A stretch of 64,000 nt of DNA from Paralvinella palmiformis (taxonomy: Eukaryota; Annelida; Polychaeta; Terebellida; Alvinellidae), in NCBI GenBank assembly GCA_025642065.1, contig JAODUP010000006.1:997001-1061000 (forward strand). Direction: 5' to 3'. The translations under genes and the position numbers were made by a program. The notes beneath the pieces were generated by a model. That model searched no databases. It saw only the letters and a program-made list of their open reading frames with translations, and was not told the DNA's origin. Shown here one piece after another: positions 1 through 11,500 of the stretch (the first letter of the stretch is position 1; each line of letters starts with the position of its first letter).

Positions 1-244
1 GATCTGGTTGTCCATGTTGCAGTGTAGTCTTTCCTGTGGCAGCTTTTAACAGACTGTGTACCCCTTGGTAATGATTGATTTGATAAACAAACCATCACCT
101 GTATAGGAGTAGAGTATGTCAACAGAAGTTACATAAAAACATGTTTATGGTAAGTTTAACAAACACTACTGTCGCCTTTTTGTGCTAGAACAAATTGATA
201 TAAAATAAATGCAACAAGGTCTGGATCTAAAAATAACCATAACA

Positions 245-645
245 TTATTGGCAAGTCAAACCCCAGAAGCGTGCCAGATGTGGCCAACTGATGGCAGAAC
301 CAGTGGACCACCGGCGGCTAGCCACCAGTAGCCAATTTGCGCTTTGTCGAAGAAATCCACCAGTGGCCCACTGATAGCAAACTACTGGTGTGCTACCAGT
401 GGTTAATTTTTGGCAAGATGGATGAAATTGTATCGCAAAACACACAAATCAAAACAAATTTGAACTAATAATACATTCCTATCCAAATATTTAATTTCAC
501 TATAACTGTTCTCTAATTTATCTACAACTCTTCAAGGATGCCAATGTCACTCGGTAACGCATCTGCAAGATTTTGCATCTCCATCACCACTGCAAATAAA
601 GATAAAGTAATTTTTCAACATTTTAATGAGATCATCATAAAATAC
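245..645. repeat. Dispersed repeat R1, copy 1
   Basis: About 400 bp that recurs at 42660-43470. Shared landmarks are the CCACTGGTGG-type blocks, a stretch near 412 (TTAATTTTTGGCAAGATGGA), a stretch near 505 (TATAACTGTTCTCTAATTTA) and AAGATTTTGCATCTCC near 568. This copy is uninterrupted, so it gives the empty-site sequence for the LINE tail inserted in copy 2. No coding potential was recognised. Positions 1-244 and 646-1149 hold nothing I can name. Confidence 0.6.
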
Positions 646-1149
646 CATAATGAATAAGAATACAATGGATATTTTGCACTTGGTTTTACCGGATATAGCT
701 ACAAGTATAAATTATCCAATATTTTCAATTTATGACTTTTTTGCTGCAGCACGCATCCCGTCAGCTATTTTCTGTATTCTATCACCACAGGCAGTGGATC
801 GAAAAACACACACACAAAAATAACAATTCCAAGGATTTCACAATCAACAGATCACCACTGACACCAGATACATATGTAGATCTAAACATTTGCTACACAG
901 TGTTATGCATGTTGTAATATATCTCGTGATATTAATTAATGCGATAGAGTACACTCACTTCAATCACAGTCGATATATTAGTTCCAAACTGGATAAAACA
1001 TTGCTATATTCAACGAGAAATAATTAAAAAAACGCGCGCTATTCTGCAGCATAGTCTATAGAGATCTAGGTCAGGTCAGGTCAGCTTCAGGGAATACGTA
1101 TCCAGTAAAACGATAGGTTTACGAACACTGACGTAGAGGTTTGTTTTGT

Positions 1150-1305
1150 TGTTCTGTGGGAATCCCCAGGCTGTCGCTATGTTGGAGTGGTTGAGAAAGC
1201 CCCTTCCCCACCACTCACAGGGGAGCAGTACGGAAAGATGGAGCCGAAATACCCTGAAGTGTGGTCACTACCAGAGTGTTTTACGTCCTCGGGGGGGGGG
1301 GGTTA
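1150..1305 (-). mobile_element. SINE2 fragment (tail half)
   Basis: Matches the non-tRNA end of the SINE2 family seen complete at 23182-23542, including AATCCCCAGGCTGTCGCT, CCACTCACAGGGGAGCAGTA and GGAAAGATGGAGCCGAAATA. The tRNA-like head is missing. A G-run follows at about 1294-1303. Between 1306 and 1890 only an (AT)n tract at about 1771-1797 is recognisable. Confidence 0.6.
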
Positions 1306-1764
1306 CGTTCTCTGGCATAATCTATCTAGCTGGAGCGGTTGATGTTCACAACGGCCTGACTAGCTGGCACTGTAGCCTCTGTCACCCGTGCCGCATGTTG
1401 CTACTAGTGGCCCACTTTAGGCTGGCTATCTGGGACTAGATGGATACTGGAGTGGGAAAACCTCATATCCAGGTTCCACTTTTGCTTGCTTGATCAAAAA
1501 AATTCAAATTTCTGATTTCAGCGCCACCCAACTTTTTAAAAATCATAAAAACCCAATAGATCGATCTTTATGAAAACTAGTTTTCCCAGGGCCACAAATA
1601 TGGTTCTTATGCACTCTACACATGACTAAATATATCAGAATTATTATACTGAAGGTTTCGCAATGTATCAATGAAAAATACTAGTACTTATTTAAGCAGA
1701 ATATAGGATATTCAACAGTGTACTGGTTAAATGCTCACCTTGGGTGTCACAGTCGATGTGCGTA

Positions 1765-1800
<36 letters not shown>

Positions 1801-1894
1801 AACCAAAAGTTCTGGATCATTATGGTTCCAGTATATTGGTAACACCACATGTAAGTGTTAACATTGTAAAAATGGTAAATTAATTTCTGGATTT

Positions 1895-1999
1895 AATTTT
1901 TTGGTTGGAAACTTCAATTCCAATTCAAAATTTCTCAATTCCAATTCATTTTTTTAAATAATCAATTCCAATTCCGGAATTGAACTGACCCCATGTCTG
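1895..1999 (-). mobile_element. hAT MITE family B, fragment
   Basis: Stretch of alternating AATTCCAATTCC blocks ending in GACCCCATGTCTG, the reverse complement of the CAGACATGGGGTC terminus that defines family B (best copy 48068-48309). Only one end is recognisable. Positions 2000-2490 show nothing else. Confidence 0.55.
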
Positions 2000-2494
2000 G
2001 TACCGAATATTCATGGTGATTCCATATAAGGTTATTGAATGCTGTCACGAGACAAACTCCGTGTACGCCGTTTTATTGAACCATTGTCAATTACAATTAT
2101 ATTTAAAGATTTTTTTTATTTTTTAAATCAATGTATTTCACACAAATAAAGCAATATGTTGAAACTATGGGATAAATCTGAAAAGGATATTGACAACCAA
2201 CGAATTGCTTTAATGTGTATTGGTGCATTGCAAACAGGCCCGCGTAATTAACTCAGTGATCAACTCATAATGTTTAATTTTTACGGAGGTCTGAACTATG
2301 TAAATTTTGCTCTCACTCGGTCTAACGTCAGCACAGCCGGTCTAGTGTCAACATATTGTACTAGACCCTACAGGTCCAGTAAGTTTATAATGTAAATTAG
2401 TTTCACACACTGTGTAGATGCCGTTATTATCAAATAAGAAATATAAGACTTATTCATAAGTCCTTAAATGATGAGACATGCAAGCACTTATCAC

Positions 2495-2844
2495 CTTTTG
2501 ACAGGACTATGGCAACGCATTGTTATATAATCTCTCTATCAAACCGCCTACAGCGAGAACAGAAATCTGCTGCACGTCTGGTGATACGCACTTGCAAAAG
2601 GGGACATACAACACCAGTTTTGTTCAAGCTGCACTACATTCCTGTAAGATCCTATTTCACACGTTCAAAGTACTTAGGCAGCCAGCTGCGTTTTGCACGC
2701 CGTTTTCTAAAAACATAGCCAGCTTAACCATGCACGGAATCCCACTACTTTGTTCGGCACACCGTTTTGTTTTTGCACACCAAAACCTTTATTTCTGGCT
2801 AAGCCTCTGGTGAAACAGCATCACTTTATCTAACCGATCTGATC

Positions 2845-2878
<34 letters not shown>

Positions 2879-3070
2879 ACAATGAAAATTCTCTAATCCG
2901 AGTCCTGTTCACTTTTGATAATACCAAAAGCTACTTAGCAATCTAGATATCTTTCCAAACATCAACTTCCAGACTGTGGAATAATTTACTAAATTCTATT
3001 CAACTTAGAGGAAGTAAATAAATATTTTGTAAGATTCTTAAAACTCATTTATTTAAATTAGCCCATTTAT
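2495..3070 (+). pseudogene. LINE reverse-transcriptase 3' fragment (CR1/L2-like)
   Basis: Conceptual translation gives the C-terminal end of a non-LTR retrotransposon ORF2: a block like LQREQKSAARLVIRT, then a TTPVLFKLHYIPVR block, and near 2970-3060 a LWNNLLNS-like and LKTHLFKL-like tail. These are typical of the region after the RT domain in CR1/L2/Jockey-group LINEs. It is 5' truncated, frameshifted and carries an (AT)n tract at about 2851-2877. A dead copy. Confidence 0.65.
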
Positions 3071-3849
3071 AATAAATATACCATTTTATTTATGTATAAT
3101 ATGTGTTTGCGGTATGTGAGCCTAGAACCTGTTTTAATTATGTGCTAAATGTAAAGTGCCTTAGACCAATTCAAGTTGAATAATGCACTATATATTATTA
3201 TGCCCCACGTCTGACCAACATTAAAGCTAAACAAAGAATGCATCTACTCCAACACTATTTAAGTCTAATACAATTTATACAAAGTAAAAAAATAATCAGA
3301 TGTACCATGGAAGTGGCATGAATTTTGGTCTACTTTCCAATATATCAGGAGACAGAATGTTTGTTCCCAGTTATTTTTTTTCAATACGCATTCTGAATTT
3401 TTAGATTTTTGCTTTATAAATACGATGCTGAAATATACAAGTATTGGTCTTGCTATCTGATTAAGTACATGTATATTAAGCCCCACACAGTTGGTTAGAG
3501 AGAATGAAAGCATACATGATTTAAAGTCAGTTGAAAGATATTCTGTCCCCACCATTTGTATTTTTTTACATTTTGATTCCATACATTGAGGACAATTACA
3601 GCTGTGATAATATAACAGCTGTGCTCTTCAACATTTTGATAAAAAATCAGGGAGCTCAACGTTTATTTCTTCATTTCTGGTCCATTTAAACTACATACAG
3701 CACAGATGTGTCAAATACTAGCTTCAAGATTGTTTTTAGATTTTTAAGAATATTATGAATCACAAGACACAAATATAGTAAAATCTTCTCTAACTGTATT
3801 AAAATGCTGGAGAAATATTTAAAATTACTACAATTACAACGGAGTATGA
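3071..3849. other. Non-coding stretch, nothing recognised
   Basis: AT-rich sequence between the LINE fragment and the probable 3' end of TK1. No conserved ORF, RNA gene or repeat shared with the rest of the window was seen. Confidence 0.4.
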
Positions 3850-3855
3850 TTTATT
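3850..3855 (-). terminator. Candidate poly(A) signal of TK1
   Basis: AATAAA on the minus strand, about 320 bp after the TK1 stop codon. Other AATAAA-like words lie further down (about 3662-3667), so the true site is uncertain. Confidence 0.3.
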
Positions 3856-4172
3856 AATTCATAGACACTACAATTGACAAAAATAATTAACAGGAGCACA
3901 GAATTACTACACTATAATTATCTAATCTATCAAACAAACTATGACATGTTTTAGTTGCCTTGTGAAAATGTATAGCATCATTTCTATTCGTAATTACTTT
4001 CTATAAAAATCTGAAGATAATTAAATATACATTATCAGTAACATAAATTTTACGACAGTCATCACTAAATCAAAACATTTGAAACGTCACAATTTCCTGA
4101 TGTATTCTACGTTTATGCACGAAAGTGGAAGACAATTAGTCCTGATAAGTTAAGAGTAAAAAGATAGCATTA

Positions 4173-5473
4173 TCATTGTGACAAATCCATTGTGTTTGTG
4201 AGATCTACACCGAAGGAATGCTTCCCAATAGAACTTCTGTCTGCGGATCGTCTTGTCTGTGATGATTTGAGCGCTTTATGATTTGGAGAACAAGCCGGTG
4301 ATACTTGTCCTGGCTCTTGATAGCATGCTCGACACACAGCCATGTACTTCTCCGCTCCCCCAATAACCTCGAGCTGCAAAAATATATATATTTCAAATGT
4401 GGTTTTTATTTCGGATATTATTAGGAAATAAATAGGCAAGCAATAACTACATCACACGTAACAAGCAATATATAATTCAGTGGTGTTGAACTGGAATTAT
4501 ATAAGTAAATACAATGTAGCCGACAAATATCACACACAGTTATTATGAAATAATCAAGGACCTGCAGGAAATAAACCCATTCTTATACAAAATGGAAAAT
4601 GAAACATGATTACAACCAACAATTTCCACAATCCTATGTGATCAAAATCATTCTAAATTACCATTTATATAATACAAGATATTGATTTACAAAGCAACTG
4701 ATAAAACAGCAGAATGAATCACATATTCCTTACACAATCGCTGGTTTCAGTTACGAACAAACAATGATCAATTGTGCCAAATGAAACCAATTATATAAAA
4801 AGAAGCATATTTTATGGTGAATATGTGTTTCCATAATCACTTTTTAGCTAACTTAGACACTGGCAAGTGTTATTAATTAATTGTTGCACAGCAAGTGGCT
4901 ATCAAGGTTTGCAATGTGAACAGTGATTTTTATTTTATTGCTAATCATCCAAATAACAGTTTGGTGAAAATGAATCTTAATTTATTGACTAAAACTAGTA
5001 GGCAGAGATGTGGCGATTTTGTTCCAACTACTACTCACACAAACACGCCTGATTATAACTTCAACTGGCAAATGTTATTAATTCATTGTTTCACAGCACA
5101 TCTGGGGGTAAAAGCGTGTGACTATCAAGTATTATTACATAAAGACTGGCATGTTTGTGAGATCCAAATAACATTTTGGTGAAAATTCAGTGTTATTTAT
5201 TGAATAATATTGGGTTAGTAGGGAGTGATTGGGTTATTCCAATCCTCTTGTTGGGGAATTATAGTATTAGTGTCAAGGATGGCCGAAAACATCTTTCCTC
5301 CAGCTGGTAGGAATTATGACGCACCTATAAGTTGAGTTGCTTCTGGGAAGTCCCTTTTCACTACCCAAAAAATCAACTTATATGCAAGTATATACAGTAT
5401 GCTTCAGATTATTAAAACACACAACATAGCAAACTGTCCATATACAGAAAGTGCTTGTGAAGATCCCCATAGC

Positions 5474-5516
<43 letters not shown>

Positions 5517-8500
5517 TGCTATAGTTACATAAATGTTGCAGATATACCCAAACTGGTAAAATTATCACCATTTATACTTATTGTACACAAAGTATGCAAC
5601 ATACTGCAGTTTCAGTTCCTTTTCTTTTGGTAAATGAAGCCTCCCCATAACACTGCATACAGACTGCAGTCAACTTTACAACACTTTCTGCTAGTGGCAC
5701 TAAGTTTAGTATTTCTGCAAATCCCTGAAAGTAAGCAATAATATATAATGAATTCCCAATTAACAAACTCCAAATTAACTGGAATTGTAAATATAACTAA
5801 GATTACAAAGATGAGACTGTAAAGCAAGAGTTTATCGATAAACCAGTTCAGTTATTCAAGAATAAACTATACTCTTAAACAATTTTATTTGTTACCATCA
5901 AAAAAGATACCTGTAATCAGGAAACATGTCATAAAAACAAAACATTAATTATGGCTTGCAGTTAAGACAATACCAAACAACACTATCTCTATTTATGTAT
6001 GAATATATTTGATGAAAATTTATATTACTCTTTTAAAATGCGTTATATTCTATTGAAAGTTTCTAAATGTGATTAAATTTTCATTTCTTATGCTAAGAGT
6101 CTAAAGATATTTGTAAATCTTCAGAAGACAAATAACAGTATTTCTGTTAGGAGTATATGAAAATTATTGAAAATGGAGTACGGCTGGTGTTTTTAACAAT
6201 AACAAGCACACACATGTTACCAAAATATTCTTCACTGTAAGACTTACCAAAGCTATGATGAAATTTCATTAATTATAATACATATTTTATCTTCACAAAT
6301 CTACAAAATGTACACTTTCCATGAAAGTGTGCATAAGTAAACTGTTTTAAGGAGACTGTTTTGCTAAAAAGAAAAAGGCTACTTCTACTAGTACCACATA
6401 TTATTATTATTATTTGATAGATGGCCCCAGCAATCGTTCTGAAATGTAATGAGAGGTTATTGAGCAATTAAGGGACACTAGTTTATCACATGCCATTTAA
6501 AAATAAAAATTTATGTTATATTCTTTCCACCAGTGTGTATGGTTTGTATGCTTGTGAAAAGAGAATAATTATGGATGAATCTCAAGTACCTTTCTTTGAT
6601 ATGTTCCATCCAGTGCTGCCACAACAACAATTTTCCCTTTATTAGCCATCTCCTCACAGAAAGGCACAACATCAGGAAACTGAAACACAAGTCAACATTA
6701 AATAAATAAATATATTTATCATATAAACAGGACACAAAGAAACTAGCAAACTGCAAACTAGCTACCATATATATATGCAGCATCTGCAATACGTGAGCAA
6801 AATTGTGAACCAATTAGTGGCATTATACATACTAGACTTTACACTAATTAATTGATTATAATAAATGTTCTTAATTAATTATTTCTCAGACTCTATTCCA
6901 TAATTTTTTTATTCCTTTACTTTTTAATTGGAAAGCATTATCAAACAAGATAGCGTACAAACTGTCCCTCATCCACACCAATAACATCGTGAATCATGGC
7001 TTTGTCCAGAGTACTGTTTAATTCTGTTGTGCCTAATGCTGGTAAAACATGCCTGGAAAGCAATAAAGCACAAATAATATTAGTTCTTAACAGCAGCAAA
7101 AATATGGTAAATGTCCAGAATTTAAACAAATGTAAATTATATCTATCAAAATATTTCACAGAATGGTGACTGTTTGTATATTATTTTAGCTTTCATAACA
7201 AATATTACACCAAAAAGTTTTTTGAAAATTGCCTAAAAATTTGAGTGTCTGAAACTTATGGCCATGATGGTTTATGATTATCATAATTTAGTTACTGCTG
7301 TCTAAAGTGATCTAGTGCTATCACTTTTTATAAAGTTACCTGTCATGAGTGGCAATACCATTCTGGTCATAGCGTGTATCGTTGGAATATTTTATAATAA
7401 GGCAGTCATATTTGGCTAACTGATATCTTTTCAACCTTCGCATTAGCTCAGTACTGAAAAAATAAATAAATTCATAATTCATTAATGTGAAAGTTATCTA
7501 CCCCATAGACATATCAGTTATGACTAGATTATGACTGTTGCACCCAGTGACCATTTTAAATTTATTTTACTACAAAGTACTTGCCTTAAAATAATATAAT
7601 TAAGTTATGGCAGGAAGTATGACTGGCTCTTGATGTAATGGCACTGGAATATTTCTTGGATAGTTCAACTATTAGATATATTACATCAGTGAAACTGGTG
7701 TATTTTGTATTATTATGTAATAAAAAGTTAAATTTATTTTAGTATAAATTGATTATATTTGTATTGTATTTTTTTTAACTGATCATTTGATGCCCTGTAT
7801 TATCACCCACTCCAGTATTTACCACAAGAACACAGTTTTTGCTTGCGTATGTTAAATTTTTTATTTTCACTAAGGCCAATGTTTTTTGAATACTTGTTTT
7901 ACTAAATAACCGACCGCAGCTGAAACTCGCCGCTAGGAAATAAAATTTTCTTTTTATTATTATTTTCTGGTCGACCGGTCTGTGAGTAACCTTGGTTTTT
8001 TCCCTTTAAATTGTCTATTTCAACATTAAAAAAACTTAATTTTAACAAAAAGCAAACACATACAGAATGTTGAAAAGGAAAATACTTGAATTGCTTATAC
8101 AATGCTTTCCCCTTAACATAACATTATAAACATTCATGATAAATTTAAAAATAAAAAGATACGGAAGTTTAGCACTCTGGGTTTTCCCCAGTAGCTATTA
8201 ACCTAAAATATACTCGATTAATTTAGGGGAGAAGTGGGGAGCTTTGACCACTTTACACTTCAATGGTTTAATCTTAGTATACGCAATATAGCAATCGGCA
8301 AGAAGTACATTTCTACTTGTCGCTCAATGTTTAATATTCCTAATAAGGCACTGATTACATGATTTGTGACCTAATTCAATGTCGTAAAGGTTATTTATAT
8401 AAGAAAAGTGGCGTGAGTGGAAGTTCGACCACAATGAGAGGCTTATCTCATTGAAATTTGGGGTAAAAACCAGTGACTGTCGCCTATTGGGCACAGCAAA

Positions 8501-11500
8501 ACACACACAGTGTGTGGCGGATCGATCATACCTATATATACGTAGTATAAACTTTTGAAATGTTGACACCTATCGACAAAAGTTCAAATTTGTATACCAC
8601 CACTTTCGTTCGCTAATTGTTTTTGGTGGTGTATTGTTGCAAATTGCTTCAAAGTAAACACAAACAATTATTCAGTGATATATTATGTTCCAGCTTAAAA
8701 TTATTAAGTGTGATAAATAACAAATAGGGTTTTAATATTGTGGTCGATTCTCCCAATCTTTCTGAAACAACAACAAATTGAAATACACGAAATACTACCT
8801 ATAACTAGGTATTAGCACAATGGTTTTGCTTGTGGCGTCACTCAACAAGTCGCCCATTTTGTCTTCCTTGACCCGTACACTAAACAGCCTCGTGGAGTGA
8901 GGCATTGTTAAGTGGCACCCCTGCCTGTGGCATCCATGTGTTTCAGACACCCCTCTCACCTTCTGAGATATTTTTCTTGGAAAAGCTTGCCTGGATACCT
9001 GGATGGTTGAATCCAGAAGTTTACGACCCGGAGTCGTAAACTTCTAGATTCAACAGTCCGATTCACACCAATCACTACATGAAACGATCGGCTTTGTCAC
9101 AGATCACTCATGTGGAATCACGTTCTTATGTTTAAATGTGTTCCATTTTTTGTCGGATTCGCACAACTGATATATCGAATATCAGCTGTAAGCTTATTAA
9201 AATATGATCAATTTGCGACAGTGCTAGCGTCAACCAATCAATGACTGCATAAGAATCCATTGGAAAGATGGCGACTCATGCTGGTGCTGAGTGACATGTC
9301 TATTGTTTACACTGACAATTAACGACAAAAAGAAAATAATAAAGGCCAAAAAAAGCTAAACTATTGGAGAATTTGTCAAATCCCAACTAACAGAAAGAAA
9401 TGTTATCCAAAACATTGTTGAGTTTTTTTCTCTGGATCGACCCTATATTTCCAGAGAATTTTTTTATATATTCCCGACCGACTCTCATTTTTGGGAGGAA
9501 AATTTTCTGTAAAACAAGTATTCAAAATACAATGGCCTAATTTCTTTCTATAATTATAATGAATTATACTAAGTGTCAGTTGCTTGCCTTACGACCCTAT
9601 GGTGGTAATACCATTTGTTTAGCGATGCGACCACGTAGTGAAAACATCCAAAGCAGTTGGGGTCTGACACAAGTAATTTGATCACTCTGCCAATAACACC
9701 ATATAATGGCACCGTTGTACAAAACGTAAGTATTAGTCTTATAATAATAATTACAAAACTTCTATAATGCTAATATCCTCAAAAAGAATCCGGGTCAGTG
9801 GCGCCCCAGTACAGGGGTTGGACAAACTCATAGTCTGGGTATGATGCAAAGTTCATCAACTATGATCACATGGCAAGGAAACTTAGGAAGGATAAGCGAG
9901 TCTGAAAGGGTGAGTTTTCAAATGGTGATGGAAAGAAACCATGCTATTTGTGAATTTCAAAGAGTAGGGACAGCAACTGAAAAAGCACGAGTCACAGCAT
10001 GAATTTTAACCCTGGGAACAGACAACAAGTGAAAACCAGATGAATGGAGTTCTCTGGGCTTGGGTGCTAAAAAAAGCAGGGAAAATAGATATGAAGGTCC
10101 TCCAGAAGAAAGAGTTTGATAGGCAATAGTGCAGAGTTTGAAAATGATGTCAGATTGAACAGTGAAGAGATTTCAGAAGTGGAACAGAATGGGAAAACCG
10201 AGAAGACCGTGTGACAACCCTAGCTAGGCGGTTCTGAACACACCAAAGTTTTAGAATATCATTAAATGCAATGTTATAAAGAGAGTTGCAGTAATCAAGC
10301 CTACTACTAGTAATGAGTGCTGTAACAATGGTTTGGGCGACTGAAAGAGAAATATAGCGCCAGATACAGCGAAGGTCACGAATATAATAGAAGCAGGAGT
10401 GACATGGCAGAGAAACATGTTTTCTGAAAATAAAATCGCTATCAAATGTAACACCACGATTACATACCACGTCTGATGGCGTGATGATATTACTAAGGAT
10501 GTTTGTAGAGAATAAATTTGCTGCATTGAGCCTAAGTTTTTGGTTTATCATCCAGCCAGAGATATCACTGAGAGAGTCACCAAGTTGTTTAAGGGAAAGA
10601 TCCATGTCTGCTGTAGATAAAGATATGTATACTTGGGTGTCATCTGCATATAAATGATGGCCTAATTTGTGGCTGTGAATAAATGAGCTTAGTGGTGTGG
10701 TATACAGAGTAAACAGTAGTGATCCAAGAACAGAGCTTTGGGGAACACCGCAAAACAAAGGCACGGCATTTGAAAACATTTTCATCGATTGAAACCTATT
10801 TATTAAGAATGACCAGATCCAGGTAAGTGCTGTGTCTGATATGCCATACCAATCAGAAATGCAATCTTGAAGAACAGAATAATCAATGGTGTCAAAAGCT
10901 GCAGATAAATCTAGTCCTGTGACCTTTCCTGTGTCCATGTTTAGTGGTATGCCATTATGAACTTTTAGTAGAGTGGTTTCTGTAGAGTGAAAATGTTTGT
11001 AAGCAGACTGAAAAAACATTAGATAGGTAATAACAGTTTAAGTGAACATTCAAATGACAGGATACAGCTTTTTCTAATACTTTAGATATGAATGATAGAT
11101 AGAAATAGGTCTGTTGCTGTTTAGGTCATTGACTGGTAAAGATGATTTCTTAAGAAGAATGATTACATGGGTATGTTTAAATTGTGAAGGGAACACTCCG
11201 GAGCTTAGTGATAAATTTATTATCTTATTCTTAATAACTGAAACAATTAGTGTGTGAAGACATGATTTCAGCAGAAATGTAGGGATAGGATCAAGTTCAC
11301 AGGACTTATTAAGGAAGTAGTAGTAGTAGTATTTATTTCTAATTTCAATATCAAATAACTTATACATAATGCAATTTTACAAGTATATTACATATAAAGA
11401 AATTGCGGGACCAATGTATCCGAAGCTGTCTTCCCATTAATAATTTTAGTCAGCTCAATAAAACGCTGTTTGTGTATTTGCAAGTCTGACCGTGTGTGTG

